The position numbers and the translations under genes were made by a program. This document shows, piece after piece, positions 52,572-63,500 of a stretch of 64,000 nucleotides of DNA. How positions within the stretch are numbered: the first letter of the stretch is position 1; each line of letters begins with the position of its first letter. Location: contig NZ_JOTP01000008.1 in NCBI RefSeq assembly GCF_000715205.1, positions 1 to 64,000 of the forward strand. Reading direction: 5' to 3'. The stretch is from Bacillus zhangzhouensis. GTDB lineage: Bacteria; Bacillota; Bacilli; Bacillales; Bacillaceae. Below the pieces are notes generated by a model. That model was not told where the DNA came from. It saw nothing but the letters and a program-made list of their open reading frames with translations, and ran no database searches.

Positions 52572-53287
52572 TTCTTTAGTTCTTTCGCATATGTGCGGCT
52601 GACAGGAATGATAGACCCGTCTGTCATATGAAGATTATACGTCGAATTAAACCACGGCTGTACTTCTTTCATATGAGATGTGTTGACAATATAGCTTCGA
52701 TGGACCCTCATAAAGTAAGCTTCAGGCAGCTTCTTTTCAATCACTACAAGCGGTTCGGTTACTTCATACATGTGATCCTTTGTTTTCACAACTTTTTTTC
52801 CCTCACTGAGCCCTACATACATAATCTCTTCGACTTGCAGGATGACAATGGAGTCATCGACTGAGATGGCTAATTTTTGCTGGTGGGGAAGCTTCTCTTC
52901 TGATAGCTGGTGCTCTTGTGTCTCAACGGATTTCCACTTTTTAAACTTTTTGATGGTTTGCTGAAGCCGCTCTTCATCAAATGGCTTTGTTAAGTAATCA
53001 AGCGCACTCACCTCAAACGCCTTCAGCGCATATTGATCAAAGGCTGTAGCAAATACAATCGCTGGCGGATCAGACATCCGGTTGAGCCGCTTTGCTACAT
53101 CAAATCCGTTCTCACCAGATAAGTCGATATCTAAAAAAAGCAAATCAGGCTTATGATCTACCATCCGGTCAAAAGCAGATTCTATATTTTCTGCTTCCTC
53201 TATTTGAACATCCTCTTTCGTTCTTCGTAATAAGTATTTTAATTCGTCTCTTGCTAAAACTTCATCATCTACGATTAATACCTTCAT
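52553..53287 (-). CDS. lytT: LytTR-family response regulator LytT
   Basis: About 244 aa. Receiver domain with DDE start (KVLIVDDEVLARDELKYLL), phospho-Asp in DLLFLDIDLSGENG and Lys in LTKPFDEER; C-terminal LytTR domain (RVHRSYIVNTSHMKEVQPWF). Activates lrgAB. Overlaps lytS by 1-4 bp. Confidence 0.95.
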   Translation of the reverse strand: MKVLIVDDEVLARDELKYLLRRTKEDVQIEEAENIESAFDRMVDHKPDLLFLDIDLSGENGFDVAKRLNRMSDPPAIVFATAFDQYALKAFEVSALDYLTKPFDEERLQQTIKKFKKWKSVETQEHQLSEEKLPHQQKLAISVDDSIVILQVEEIMYVGLSEGKKVVKTKDHMYEVTEPLVVIEKKLPEAYFMRVHRSYIVNTSHMKEVQPWFNSTYNLHMTDGSIIPVSRTYAKELKKSLLLE

Positions 53288-55044
53288 CAACGAGAATCAT
53301 CCTTTTTTACATAGTCCATTGGAATGTGAAATGAGATGTCAGTGCCTTTGTCACTATGAATGGTTAAAGCGGCTTGTCTGCCAAAAATCCCTCTTAATCG
53401 CTGGTCTAAATTATAAAGTGCCGTACCCGTTCCTTCTTTTGATTCTACAGGCGCCTTTAATAGCTGAGCCATCTTGTCATCCTCAATCCCCTGTCCATTA
53501 TCTGTTACTTTCACATATACATGCCCCTTTTTCATCAAAGCGGATACGATGACTTCACAATTCGTTTGATGTTTAGGAAAAGCATGTCTCACCGCATTTT
53601 CAACAAGGACTTGAAGCACAAAGGGCGGGATCATCACCTGCTCCAGCTCTTTTTCAATTTGAAAGGTCACATGGTACTTATTTGGAAACCTTGCTTGTTC
53701 AAGTGACAAATAAGCCTCTACATGCTGAATCTCTTTATGCATTGGGATCAGCAGCTGGCGGGCGCCTTGCAAGTTTGAACGAAAATAAATACTCAGCTGC
53801 AATAGCAGCTTTCTTGCCATCTCCACATTGGTTCTGCATAAAACAGAGATTGTATTAATGGCGTTAAATAAAAAGTGTGGATTTACCTGTGCTTGAAGTG
53901 CTTTGATCTCTGCATCTTTTAACAGACGGCTCTGGGTCTCTGCCTCCCCAAGCTCAAGCTGTGTGGAAAACAGCATCGCTAAACCTTCTGCAAGCTCCTC
54001 TTCCACCCTGCTTAATCCGACCGGCGAATTGAAATACATTTTTAACGTTCCGATCGTTTGAGCATTTGACGTGAGTGGGAGCACAATCGCCGCTTCAAGA
54101 GGGCAATGGGCGACTGAACAATTAATTTCGTCTTTCGAATGCGCCTTCATAATCTTTCCACTCATCAATACTTGCTTAGACAGCCCTGTAATCAGGCTTT
54201 TAGATGGAATATGATGATCCGTTCCATCTCCGACATGTGCTAAAATCTTTTCTGTATCTGTTAAGGAGACGGCATCTGTTTCTGTTAATCGATGAATGAT
54301 CTCCGCCACACTTTTACAGGACTGTTCATTTAATCCTTGCCGGAAAAAAGGAAGCGTTTGATCTGCGATAGAAAATACACGATGTGTCTGCATCGCCTTA
54401 GCCTGCTCTTCTTGTCGAATCACTGACTGCAAAATAGATAAAAAGATAAAGCTTCCGATTCCATTCACAAAGATCATCGGCAGCGCAATAATGCTCACAA
54501 GCCCCCAAGCATCAGCAAATGGCTTGGCAAACAAAAGAATAATGATCATCTGTAATGATTCCATCGCAACACCAAACAATGCTGCTTGGCGAGGTGTCAC
54601 CATTCGATTCTTCCGCTTAAATCTGCTGCCGACATAGCCTGCAATCACACCGGCTAAAATCGAAGAAATCGCACAGCTAAGCGCCGTGCTCCCTCCTAGT
54701 GAATAGCGATGGATCCCAGCTAAAAGCCCTGCACCAATGCCAACAAAAGGCCCCCCTATCAAGCCGCCCATTTCAATCCCCATGATTCTTGTATTGGCGA
54801 TAGAGCTTGACGAGCCAAGATGATATGAAAACTCATGATTCATGATCATCTGCTGCTGGATTTCGATCCCTGTGTAATTGCTGATCATACTAAAAGAAGC
54901 AAAAACAAAGACAAGGGTTGCCTTTTTCCGAAATCCTTGGTTGTAAAGCAACAGATTGCGAAAGCCCTTCACATGGGCAAGCACGAACCCTAAAATAACG
55001 ATGATCCCCACACGCTCGATCATCATAATAATTAAATGAAGCAA
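53287..55044 (-). CDS. lytS: Sensor histidine kinase LytS
   Basis: About 585 aa from TTG 55044 (GAGGTGG upstream); the GTG at 55053 lies in that site. 5TM-LYT sensor with six hydrophobic segments, a GAF-like middle part (230-360), then His kinase with QAQVNPHFLFNAINTISVLC and ATPase motifs (LVENAVRHAF, DNGQGIEDDK). Senses envelope or pyruvate state and phosphorylates LytT. Confidence 0.95.
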   Translation of the reverse strand: MLHLIIMMIERVGIIVILGFVLAHVKGFRNLLLYNQGFRKKATLVFVFASFSMISNYTGIEIQQQMIMNHEFSYHLGSSSSIANTRIMGIEMGGLIGGPFVGIGAGLLAGIHRYSLGGSTALSCAISSILAGVIAGYVGSRFKRKNRMVTPRQAALFGVAMESLQMIIILLFAKPFADAWGLVSIIALPMIFVNGIGSFIFLSILQSVIRQEEQAKAMQTHRVFSIADQTLPFFRQGLNEQSCKSVAEIIHRLTETDAVSLTDTEKILAHVGDGTDHHIPSKSLITGLSKQVLMSGKIMKAHSKDEINCSVAHCPLEAAIVLPLTSNAQTIGTLKMYFNSPVGLSRVEEELAEGLAMLFSTQLELGEAETQSRLLKDAEIKALQAQVNPHFLFNAINTISVLCRTNVEMARKLLLQLSIYFRSNLQGARQLLIPMHKEIQHVEAYLSLEQARFPNKYHVTFQIEKELEQVMIPPFVLQVLVENAVRHAFPKHQTNCEVIVSALMKKGHVYVKVTDNGQGIEDDKMAQLLKAPVESKEGTGTALYNLDQRLRGIFGRQAALTIHSDKGTDISFHIPMDYVKKDDSR

Positions 55045-55221
55045 ACTGGCCACCTCAATTGATGTATGTGATATCTATTGTCTTTCTATTCTATCATGTG
55101 CGGTCAATGATCAAAGATCTCTCAAATCTTTTCTTTATTGCCTTCACCTTCTATTGTAAAATGAACATGAGCCTGTCAGATGCAATTGAAGGTAACTACA
55201 TACATAACAAGGGAGAAGATC

Positions 55222-56001
55222 ATGAAAGCCGTATTTTTCGATTTAGATGATACTTTGCTTTGGGATGAAAAAAGCATTCACACAACTTTTCAGGAAACAT
55301 GCCGGGAAGCAGAAAAGAAATATGGACTTGATCCAGAAGCATTTGAACAGATTGTACGTGAAGAAGCAAGAAAGCTGTACTCTTCTTATGAAACATATGA
55401 CTATACTGTCATGATCGGAATTAATCCTTTCGAAGGACTGTGGTCAAATTTTAGTGAACCGATTAGCGAAGGCTTTCAAAAGCTGAACGCTCTTGCACCA
55501 GAGTATCGAAAAAACGCTTGGACAAACGGCTTAAAGACAGCGGGAATTGACGATGAGGCATTTGGACAATACTTGGCTGATTTTTTTGCAGCAGAACGCA
55601 GAAAACGCCCGTATGTCTATGAAGAAACGTATCCTGTTTTAGACCGCCTGAAAGGCAGCTACGAATTACTCCTTTTAACAAACGGAGACCCTAGTCTTCA
55701 AAAGGAAAAGCTTGCAGGTGTACCGGAGCTTGCGCCTTATTTTCATGAGATTGTGATTTCAGGAGATTACGGGAAAGGCAAGCCTGACCCTGGCATCTTT
55801 GAGCACTGCCTCCAGCTATTAAACGTAACAAAAGACGATGTCATCATGGTTGGAGATAATCCTAAAACAGATATTCTCGGGGCATCTCGCGTTGGCATCC
55901 AAACCGTTTGGATTAATCGCCATGGCAAGAAAAATGAAACAGATGTGACACCAGATTATGAAATCAAAGACTTACATGAATTGTTTGATATATTAAAGTA
56001 G
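55222..56001 (+). CDS. ysaA: HAD-family hydrolase YsaA
   Basis: 259 aa, ATG 55222 with AAGGGAG upstream. HAD motifs: [36 protein letters not shown] and [13 protein letters not shown]. Phosphatase with unknown substrate. Divergent from lytS. Confidence 0.9.
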   Translation: MKAVFFDLDDTLLWDEKSIHTTFQETCREAEKKYGLDPEAFEQIVREEARKLYSSYETYDYTVMIGINPFEGLWSNFSEPISEGFQKLNALAPEYRKNAWTNGLKTAGIDDEAFGQYLADFFAAERRKRPYVYEETYPVLDRLKGSYELLLLTNGDPSLQKEKLAGVPELAPYFHEIVISGDYGKGKPDPGIFEHCLQLLNVTKDDVIMVGDNPKTDILGASRVGIQTVWINRHGKKNETDVTPDYEIKDLHELFDILK

Positions 56002-56011
56002 AACCAAAGAG

Positions 56012-56046
56012 AAAACACCCTTCTCCTTTCGAGATAGGGTGTTTTT
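56012..56046. terminator. Terminator of ysaA
   Basis: AAAACACCC...GGGTGTTTTT hairpin between ysaA and the convergent PAS-chemoreceptor gene; both strands are T-rich after the stem. Confidence 0.8.
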
Positions 56047-56056
56047 GTATCCTCAG

Positions 56057-56977
56057 CTAAACAATTGCTGCTAGGCTTTGCGCTTGCCTGTCTAAGCTGC
56101 GGGCAGCTTCTCCCACATTGATGAATTCTTCGCTTGCCTGCTTCACAAGATCCCGGTTTGAAAACACACTTGTCTTCGCCCGGCTCGTTCCGCTGCTGAC
56201 CTTTTCTACTTCTGCATGAATCGCCTTCACATATTGATCCACCTTTACGATCGCTTGTTTTGAATCTGTCGCAAGCTTTCGAATTTCTGTCGCTACGACA
56301 CTAAAACCATTTCCATAGGAACCCGCATGTGCAGCTTCTATCGCCGCATTTAATGCGAGCAGCTGCGTTTGTGAGGCAATGCTGTTAATGGTCGTAGCAA
56401 TTGAGCTGATGGACTCTACCTGCTCTGATAACCCCTCTAGTAAGCTCATGTTTTGATCTGTTTCATTGGCGATATGGTCAAAGGATGCATTGACACTTTG
56501 ACTATGCTGAATGCCAATTTCTGCTCGTTCCATTAATTTTGCAGACATCACCTTCAAATCTTCTACGACCTGCTTCATTGTATTTTCTCTCTCTGTAATA
56601 TCTGTTGCCACTTTCACGACAGCCACTACGTTCCCCTCTTCATTACGAACAGGTGTATACGTCGCTTCAAGCCATAAGCTGTCACCGTACTTGGTGATCC
56701 GCTGCACTTTTTCCTGAAAGATTTGCCCCTCCTTCAAACGCTTCCAAAACATTTGATAGCTGGCGTGTTCTGCAATATGCGGTGGGCAAAACTGTCTATG
56801 CTTTAGACCGACCATCTCTTCCTTAGAATATCTCATAGCTTTTGCAAAAATTTCGTTGACCCACAGCACTTCACCTGTGACATCAAATTCAATCATTGCA
56901 AGTGAGTCCTCCAATGCACGAAGAACAGCTGATTGCTCCAATACTTGTGATGATACAGTGTTTGTTGTTTGAATCAT
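56057..56977 (-). CDS. Soluble PAS-domain chemoreceptor-like protein
   Basis: 306 aa without membrane helices. Residues 20-135 are a PAS-PAC domain (LAMIEFDVTGEVLWVNEIF, then GNVVAVVKVATDITEREN). Residues 160-300 are a short MCP signalling coiled coil with the hairpin core SQTQLLALNAAIEAAHAG. No HAMP domain. B. subtilis has no gene here (between ysaA and thrS). It may sense redox or a small ligand and act through CheA/CheW. Its own promoter and the start with GGGGGAATG upstream suggest independent control. Confidence 0.88.
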   Translation of the reverse strand: MIQTTNTVSSQVLEQSAVLRALEDSLAMIEFDVTGEVLWVNEIFAKAMRYSKEEMVGLKHRQFCPPHIAEHASYQMFWKRLKEGQIFQEKVQRITKYGDSLWLEATYTPVRNEEGNVVAVVKVATDITERENTMKQVVEDLKVMSAKLMERAEIGIQHSQSVNASFDHIANETDQNMSLLEGLSEQVESISSIATTINSIASQTQLLALNAAIEAAHAGSYGNGFSVVATEIRKLATDSKQAIVKVDQYVKAIHAEVEKVSSGTSRAKTSVFSNRDLVKQASEEFINVGEAARSLDRQAQSLAAIV

Positions 56978-57091
56978 CGCTTTTCATTCCCCCAATTTGT
57001 CTCTAACTAATAGTACATACTTACCCATACTTTCGTACTATCTAAACGTATCATTCAAGAAATGGGATCACCAGTGGAGAATTTTTTCCCT

Positions 57092-57131
57092 AAAGAAAAA
57101 GCCAGTGATCTCAAGGGTGAGATCACTGGCT
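57092..57131 (-). terminator. Terminator of thrS
   Basis: A 13-bp perfect stem AGCCAGTGATCTC/GAGATCACTGGCT followed by TTTTTCTTT on the minus strand. Confidence 0.92.
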
Positions 57132-57146
57132 GCTTAAATAAAATAA

Positions 57147-59087
57147 TTATTTTTTCGCTTCTGCTACTGCATGTTTCACAAAAGCTTCAAGATCCATTGT
57201 TTCTGAATCTTGTTCACCGTATTTTCTTACATTAACAGCGCCATTTTCTGCTTCTTGATCCCCAACGACTAGCATGTACGGAATCTTTTGCATTTGCGCT
57301 TCTCTAATTTTGTACCCAATTTTCTCATCACGGCTATCAAGCTCTACACGTAAGCCTTCAAGCTGCAAGCGTTCTTGCACTTTTTTCGCATAGTCTAGAT
57401 GAACAGATGGTGAAACCGGGATGATTTGGAATTGTACAGGTGCCAGCCATGTTGGAAGGGCTCCTTTGTATTCTTCAATTAAGAAGGCAACGAAGCGCTC
57501 CATTGTAGAGACGACCCCTCTATGAATAACGACTGGACGATGGTGCTTTCCATCTTCTCCGATATATGTGAGATCGAAGCGCTCTGGAAGTAAGAAGTCA
57601 AGCTGCACAGTGGACAGCGTCTCTTCTTTTCCAAGAGCTGTCTTCACTTGTACGTCAAGCTTCGGTCCATAAAATGCCGCTTCGCCTTCTGCTTCATAGT
57701 AGTCATGACCAAGCTCGTCCATTGCATCTTTCAGCATCGACTGTGCTTTATTCCACATCGCATCATCGTCGAAATACTTCTCTGTATCCTCTGGATCACG
57801 GTAAGATAGTCGGAATGTGTAGTCATTTAATCCGAAGTCTTGGTACACTTCTTCAATTAAGCGAACTGTACGAATGAACTCGTCTTTGATTTGATCTGGA
57901 CGAACAAAGATATGTGCATCGTTTAATGTCATGCCGCGAACACGTTGCAGGCCAGATAAGGCACCCGACATTTCATAGCGATGCATTGTACCAAGCTCTG
58001 CAATACGAATTGGCAATTCACGATAGCTATGCGGTTCATTTTTGTAAATCATCATATGGTGCGGACAGTTCATTGGACGAAGGACAAGATCTTCGTTGTC
58101 CATTTCCATCACTGGGAACATATCTTCTTGATAATGCGCCCAGTGGCCTGATGTTTTATACAATTCTACATTCGCAAGAACTGGTGTATACACATGCTCA
58201 TAACCAAGACGCACTTCTTTATCGACAATGTAACGCTCAATCACGCGGCGGATCGTTGCCCCTTTTGGCAGCCAAAGCGGAAGACCTTGACCAACCTTTT
58301 GAGAGTTGGCAAACAGTTTCAGCTCTTTTCCAAGTTTACGGTGATCGCGTTCTTTTGCTTCTTCAAGCAGGCGTAAGTGTTCGTTTAAATCTTCTTTATT
58401 GAAGAAAGCAGTCCCATAAATACGCTGAAGCATTTGATTGTTGCTGTCGCCTCTCCAGTATGCACCTGCAAGGCTTAACAGCTTGAACTCTTTGATTTTC
58501 CCTGTAGACGGCAAGTGAATCCCGCGGCACAGGTCAAAGAATTCACCCTGCTCATAAATCGTGACAGCTTCGCCTTCTGGAATCGCCTCTAATAGCTCAA
58601 GCTTCAATTCATCACCAATCGCTTCAAAGCGTTTTTTCGCTTCTTCTCTTGATACTTCAATGCGCTCAATCGGCAGATTACTGTTAATGATTTTTTTCAT
58701 TTCTTTTTCAATCTTTGATAAGTCTTCAGGTGTAATGGCAACATCGATGTCAACATCGTAGTAGAACCCATTTTCGATCACAGGACCTACGCCAAACTGG
58801 ACGTGATGCTCTTTTCCATAAATACGTTTAATCGCCTGCGCTAGTAAATGCGCTGTGCTGTGGCGCATAATATCGAGTGCTTCATCACTTTTATCTGTGA
58901 TGATCTCGATTGTTCCACTTTCTAATAGCGGCGTACGCAGATCTATTTCTTTGCCGTTCAATTTACCGGCAAGTGCTTTTTTCTTTAGGCCCGGGCTAAT
59001 TGATGCCGCGATGTCTTCTGTTGTTGCTGTTTTGTCAAACTCCTTGACTGCTCCATCTGGAAATGTAAGTTGAATTTGTTCTGACAT
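57147..59087 (-). CDS. thrS: Threonyl-tRNA synthetase
   Basis: 646 aa, the usual length. TGS domain ([13 protein letters not shown]), editing domain ([13 protein letters not shown], with the HSTAH metal site), class II core ([32 protein letters not shown]) and anticodon domain. Preceded by a T-box. Confidence 0.97.
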   Translation of the reverse strand: MSEQIQLTFPDGAVKEFDKTATTEDIAASISPGLKKKALAGKLNGKEIDLRTPLLESGTIEIITDKSDEALDIMRHSTAHLLAQAIKRIYGKEHHVQFGVGPVIENGFYYDVDIDVAITPEDLSKIEKEMKKIINSNLPIERIEVSREEAKKRFEAIGDELKLELLEAIPEGEAVTIYEQGEFFDLCRGIHLPSTGKIKEFKLLSLAGAYWRGDSNNQMLQRIYGTAFFNKEDLNEHLRLLEEAKERDHRKLGKELKLFANSQKVGQGLPLWLPKGATIRRVIERYIVDKEVRLGYEHVYTPVLANVELYKTSGHWAHYQEDMFPVMEMDNEDLVLRPMNCPHHMMIYKNEPHSYRELPIRIAELGTMHRYEMSGALSGLQRVRGMTLNDAHIFVRPDQIKDEFIRTVRLIEEVYQDFGLNDYTFRLSYRDPEDTEKYFDDDAMWNKAQSMLKDAMDELGHDYYEAEGEAAFYGPKLDVQVKTALGKEETLSTVQLDFLLPERFDLTYIGEDGKHHRPVVIHRGVVSTMERFVAFLIEEYKGALPTWLAPVQFQIIPVSPSVHLDYAKKVQERLQLEGLRVELDSRDEKIGYKIREAQMQKIPYMLVVGDQEAENGAVNVRKYGEQDSETMDLEAFVKHAVAEAKK

Positions 59088-59104
59088 CTCTGGTCACTCC
59101 TTTT

Positions 59105-59400
59105 TTTGGCAATATAAAAACCCCGCCCCCTGGAAAGGGACGAGGTTGAATAAACGGAATCGTGGTTCCACCCTTTTTCCCGTATTTGCAGCTTGCTTTT
59201 TCATAAGCAAATACGGCTTGTGGTTCGATAACGGGAATTCCCGTCAGCTATTACTAAACAAGTTCACAGCTGATGTTCAAAGGTGGTAAAGCAAATGGTC
59301 CTCTGCTAGGAAGCTTTCAGCCGCGGCTTCCCTCTCTTTAAGCGGGTGTTCATTTGTTCATGTCCTTATCAATACGGTCTCTGTATGAAGTTACACCGTA
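59105..59400 (-). promoter_or_regulatory. T-box leader of thrS
   Basis: The T-box AGGGTGGAACCACGA lies at 59,160-59,174 (minus strand), followed by the terminator CCTCGTCCC...GGGGGCGGGG and TTTTTATA (59,113-59,145). A Thr codon ACC near 59,288 in TTTACCACC is a plausible specifier, less sure. Confidence 0.92.
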
Positions 59401-59424
59401 TTATAAAACGTTTTTTCGTGAAAA

Positions 59425-60294
59425 TCAAGAAAGCTTTTCACTTTTCTTTTCCAAATGATCATGAACAAATTGAACATTTTGTTCATTAAACGAATGAGGT
59501 GGGAACACCTCGACCCTTTCTTGAAAAATATTTTGAATGGTTTGCACCATCGAGTGACCTGTGTCATTTGTAAACAGGTCAATCTTTTGCGGAGCAATGG
59601 AAACAAGCGGTGCAATCAGCTGCGAATCAATATACATTGGATGCTCTCTTACAAACTGTCTGTCTATGTATTGTTTTTGATCACGCTCAGAAGCGTAGCG
59701 AAATTCCCAAATCACCAGGCGATCCTGATGCACAACATGTACTTTTTCAAGCTTGGGCTTTCTTGCCATCACATAGTCTCGAAGTGATTGAATAAAGTTT
59801 TGATATTCTTGTTCCATTTTGTATTCTTCAATGGACACTTCAACATAATTCTTCAGCCTTCGATCATACTCTGATAGCCTAAATGTCATAAATGAACCAA
59901 TTGAAAAAATACCTTGCTGTAAAGAGATCGTCTCAAGCTCCTTTTTTAACAGGGCTTCTCTTGGTGGATCTTGATGAATCCCGGGAATATCATCTATATC
60001 CCCTTTCATGATGCTATGGGCGATTGAAAGAATTTGGTGCTGCTCTTCAGGATCTTTAAATAAGTATGTGTTTTCAAGGATGCTGCGCATGCGCTCATTT
60101 TCTTTGCATTCCAAAAAAAAGTGAACCAGTAATGGCCGCACGAAGTGCTCAAGTGATTCATCTGATTCCTTCGCCTCTATGAGAAGTCGGTCTTTCCCTT
60201 GTTGAATTGACATGTGATGCCGACTGTCCAAGTGTTCAGCAAGATGTAAAAAAGCGGCGGTATCATATTCATCTTCAAAGATTATTTCAAGCAT
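59425..60294 (-). CDS. ytxC: Sporulation protein YtxC
   Basis: About 289 aa from ATG 60294 (GGGGGG upstream), the YtxC family. Acidic, helical, with no clear domain apart from the family pattern (TFRLSEYDRRLKNYVE). Function unknown; annotated as sporulation-related in Bacillus. Lies between thrS and ytxB. Confidence 0.85.
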   Translation of the reverse strand: MLEIIFEDEYDTAAFLHLAEHLDSRHHMSIQQGKDRLLIEAKESDESLEHFVRPLLVHFFLECKENERMRSILENTYLFKDPEEQHQILSIAHSIMKGDIDDIPGIHQDPPREALLKKELETISLQQGIFSIGSFMTFRLSEYDRRLKNYVEVSIEEYKMEQEYQNFIQSLRDYVMARKPKLEKVHVVHQDRLVIWEFRYASERDQKQYIDRQFVREHPMYIDSQLIAPLVSIAPQKIDLFTNDTGHSMVQTIQNIFQERVEVFPPHSFNEQNVQFVHDHLEKKSEKLS

Positions 60295-60354
60295 GTTTGT
60301 CCCCCCTAACGACATCTGTTACATATATATGGGGAGAACATAAAAAATAGACGC

Positions 60355-60993
60355 CTAAAATAAATCAGGCATCTTTCTTTTTAAAATCAGTGGAACTGAG
60401 ATAAAGATCAAATATATCAAACAAACAATTGCTAAGGCGGCATAATTGCCGCTAACAAAGCTTGACCCGAGGACATTTAACGCAACCGTACCCGGTATTA
60501 AGCCTATAAAGGTCGCCGCCGCAAATGCACGATATTGAGCATGTGAGGCTGCTGCCGCATAGCTGACAAAATCAAAATGAATAGGCGCAATACGCAATAA
60601 CAAAATATAAAGAAACCCATGCTCCTGAATCCGGGACGTCACCGCTTTCAGCTTCCGGCTGCTTGCATTCGTTTCATTCTTCTTTGAACGGAAGGTTGAA
60701 GTAAGCCAAAAAGAGCCTGTTGCGCCAGCTGTAGCACCGACGAGGGCATAAATGGTCCCAAGGACACTGCCGAATGCCAAACCTGCTGCTAGCGAGAATA
60801 CAGTAAGCGGGACAAGGACAAACGGACGAAAAAGTGATAAGAAAAGAAAAACAAAGGGAGCCAGCATCCCAAATTGAAGTATCCAATTCTTCACATCTTT
60901 CGGCGCCAGCTGAAGATGATGTTTATTCAGCCACCATAGCGTAGCAACGAGAATGCCAATCACGAGAAAAAGCAGCCATTTTCTTTTGTTCAT
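60355..60993 (-). CDS. ytxB: TVP38/TMEM64 (DedA-related) membrane protein YtxB
   Basis: 212 aa with six membrane helices and the SNARE-associated/VTT domain (FRPFVLVPLTVFSLAAGLAF, LRIAPIHFDFVSYAAAASH). Possible lipid scramblase-like fold; function unproven. 33 bp after dnaI. Confidence 0.88.
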   Translation of the reverse strand: MNKRKWLLFLVIGILVATLWWLNKHHLQLAPKDVKNWILQFGMLAPFVFLFLSLFRPFVLVPLTVFSLAAGLAFGSVLGTIYALVGATAGATGSFWLTSTFRSKKNETNASSRKLKAVTSRIQEHGFLYILLLRIAPIHFDFVSYAAAASHAQYRAFAAATFIGLIPGTVALNVLGSSFVSGNYAALAIVCLIYLIFISVPLILKRKMPDLF

Positions 60994-61026
60994 CTCATCC
61001 GCTCCTCCTTCATGTGACGTACGCTT

Positions 61027-61956
61027 TTATAAATGACGGCGATTTTCTCCTTCAAGCATGACTGGCTCTGCTAAATAGATAATCCGTTCCATTAAACGAG
61101 CTGCTTTGACCTCTTCTTTTTCTCCGCGCTGCGAGTACGTAAAGTGATGCTTTAGTTCACTCGGTGAGAAATTAGAAGAGAAGAAAGTCGGTAGCTGTTC
61201 AGCCATACGATACTGTAAGATCGTTCCTAGCAGTTCATCTCGTACCCAACTTGTCATCGACTCTGCCCCAATATCATCAAGCATTAAGATAGGCGTTGAT
61301 TTGACCATATTCAGTTTCTCTTCCAGTGTATGATCGGCTAACGAATTTTTTAGCTCTCTCACAAATTCAGGCACGTATACAAGGAGAGATGGGTATTCTT
61401 TTTCCGCTAGCTGCTGCGCAATCGCTGCTAGAATAAACGTTTTGCCTACCCCAAACTTTCCGTGTAAATACAAGCCTTTTCCTTTACCAGTCTCATCATA
61501 GCTTTGCAGGAATTGGCCTACTTTTTGGATGACTTCTTGTCTTCCCGTGACGGTCAGATCAGCGAACGTCGCTTGAAGAACATTCTGCGGAATGTACATG
61601 CTTTTCATGAGCTCTTGCTGTTTTTTCTGTCTATCGAGGCGCAACTTGACTGGACAAGGGGAATATTCAATATCAATACTCTGACCTTTGATCACAAGCT
61701 TCGGATGATACCCATCTAAAATGGCATTTACGTTCTCTTCCTCTAAGCAGTAAGAGCAACCCTTCGATTGCTGAACATATTCAAAGAGCCGATTCAAGCT
61801 GCGATTAATCATGTCTTCTTGTATCTCTTCTTGATGCTCCTTTAAAAAGGCTTTTACATCTTCATCAGCTAACACACTTTCTTTGATCTGATTGTATCTC
61901 ACGCGAAAATCTACTCGTCCCTTTAGCTGTTCAAATGAACGACCAATCGGTTTCAT
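61027..61956 (-). CDS. dnaI: Primosomal helicase loader DnaI
   Basis: About 309 aa; M3 (61956) has the better-spaced GAGGTGAG site. Zinc-binding N-domain (CSYCLEEENVNAIL...C) and AAA+ domain with Walker A HGKFGVGKTFILAA and Walker B MLDDIGAES. Loads DnaC helicase at oriC and at restarted forks together with DnaB and DnaD. Compare the phage loader at 8,249. Confidence 0.96.
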   Translation of the reverse strand: MKPIGRSFEQLKGRVDFRVRYNQIKESVLADEDVKAFLKEHQEEIQEDMINRSLNRLFEYVQQSKGCSYCLEEENVNAILDGYHPKLVIKGQSIDIEYSPCPVKLRLDRQKKQQELMKSMYIPQNVLQATFADLTVTGRQEVIQKVGQFLQSYDETGKGKGLYLHGKFGVGKTFILAAIAQQLAEKEYPSLLVYVPEFVRELKNSLADHTLEEKLNMVKSTPILMLDDIGAESMTSWVRDELLGTILQYRMAEQLPTFFSSNFSPSELKHHFTYSQRGEKEEVKAARLMERIIYLAEPVMLEGENRRHL

Positions 61957-61973
61957 CTTCATCTCACCTCACA

Positions 61974-63398
61974 TTAATGTGCATTGTACTTTTTCATATT
62001 TTTAAACTGATCTAACAGTTTTTCTTTTTCTCGTTCAAGATCCTCTGTAGACAGATTGTCCGCTTGTTCTTTTGCCGGCTGATCTTTCGTTTCAGTTTCT
62101 TTCATCCAGTCAGGCAGTTTTTCCTCGCGGACGACTTTTCCTGATCCATATGTGCTTCGCTGCTTTTTCTGCTGCGCCCATTCTGTCATTTGCCTGTTCT
62201 CTTCTTTGGCCATTTTCATCGCAGCCGCAACGGTTTTGATTTTCTTTCTCACCCAATGGGCGGCGATTTTTTGCATATACGTTTTGGACAGCTTCATATC
62301 TGTTTTCAGCAATGTATAGTAGATCAGAACATTCATGACACCTGGCTCTAGCTGCTGCTCGAGCATGATATCTTCGACAATTCTTAAGTCGGCATACGTT
62401 GGCTCAATGCCATCTGCCATATCTTTTAGAAGCTCCCTGGGCGAAATATGGTCTAGCTTTTCAATCAATTTGGCATCAGGTGTATCTGCCGTCGGCGGCT
62501 TTGAGGCATCGTGACGTAAATGTCTTGGCTGTTTTTGATCAATCAGTTTCGGCTGTTCGCCTCTGTATTCAATTTGATACCAGTCTCTTGCTGCTTTTCT
62601 TAGCTCTTCTGTCGAGATCATTTGATCCGAGCCACAGGCGCCAGCTACAATATTTTGCATTTGCAGCGGGGTGATGCCGTATACAACAGCTAACTTCTTA
62701 ATCGTCTCTTTCACCTGCTTTGTCAAAGCCTTTCTTGGAATCATCATGTCAGACATGCCCGCTAACAACAGATCAAAATCAAAAGATTCGTCTGAGAGCG
62801 GCGCCGGCTGACTAGATCCAACCGTCACATATTCATAGCCCTGGTCAAGCGATGACGCCTGATTGATTTCTTCTGTCATCTTGCGTTCGCCTGGTTGCAA
62901 TACGTGAAAGACTTCTTCAAACGAACGTGAAATGTTCTTCGCTTCTGCAGGGACACCTGGATAAGAGAAATAATCACGAAGCTGCATATATTTTGCTTTT
63001 TCTACACGATGGTACAAAAGAACATTCAGCATACCGTCTTGGAAAAACTCATCAGGCCTTAGCGGCGGCACGAGCTCATATGTAAACAGTCTACCCTCTT
63101 CCGTTTCCTGTTCATATGTGCGGAGTAAGCCGATCGCTTCAAGTTTTAAACGTTCCTCAAAAATATCATTTAAATTCGTTTGCAGCATGACCATGAGCTG
63201 CCGATGAGGTGCGGGCTTTCCCCACATACGATTTTGTTCTAGCTCTCCCCACAACGTCATGTATAAGCTGAAAGCGGACATGCCAATTAGCGGCTGATAT
63301 AAAAGAGTGATGAGCTGTCTATCGATGTCACCGAGCAATGAAGCGCTTTTGACGACATACGGATCGACGGCTAGCACTTCCTTCCAATGCTCTGTCAT
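61974..63398 (-). CDS. dnaB: Replication initiation and membrane attachment protein DnaB
   Basis: 474 aa with two DnaB/DnaD-type DDBH domains (for example DRQLITLLYQPLIGMSAFSL and the region 310-380) and a charged C-terminal tail. Works with DnaD and DnaI to load helicase. GGGGAGG lies before the ATG. Confidence 0.96.
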   Translation of the reverse strand: MTEHWKEVLAVDPYVVKSASLLGDIDRQLITLLYQPLIGMSAFSLYMTLWGELEQNRMWGKPAPHRQLMVMLQTNLNDIFEERLKLEAIGLLRTYEQETEEGRLFTYELVPPLRPDEFFQDGMLNVLLYHRVEKAKYMQLRDYFSYPGVPAEAKNISRSFEEVFHVLQPGERKMTEEINQASSLDQGYEYVTVGSSQPAPLSDESFDFDLLLAGMSDMMIPRKALTKQVKETIKKLAVVYGITPLQMQNIVAGACGSDQMISTEELRKAARDWYQIEYRGEQPKLIDQKQPRHLRHDASKPPTADTPDAKLIEKLDHISPRELLKDMADGIEPTYADLRIVEDIMLEQQLEPGVMNVLIYYTLLKTDMKLSKTYMQKIAAHWVRKKIKTVAAAMKMAKEENRQMTEWAQQKKQRSTYGSGKVVREEKLPDWMKETETKDQPAKEQADNLSTEDLEREKEKLLDQFKNMKKYNAH

Positions 63399-63468
63399 AT
63401 GCTGATCCTCCCCTGAATACGATTGTTTCCATTGTACACTCTTTTTGCGTTTTACGCTTTACGCAGGA

Positions 63469-63500
63469 AAAAGAGCATGAAGAATCTTCAGCTCTTTTTT
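63469..63500. terminator. Hairpin between nrdR and dnaB
   Basis: AAGAGC-TGAAG...CTTCA-GCTCTT stem with T-rich flanks on both strands. Probably a partial terminator inside nrdR-dnaB-dnaI, overlapping the nrdR stop. Confidence 0.7.

Noticed and set aside
63430..63470. Repeated GCGTAAA/GCGTTTTACGC sequence upstream of dnaB
   Set aside because: Short and partly chance; it does not match the NrdR box well enough to call an operator.
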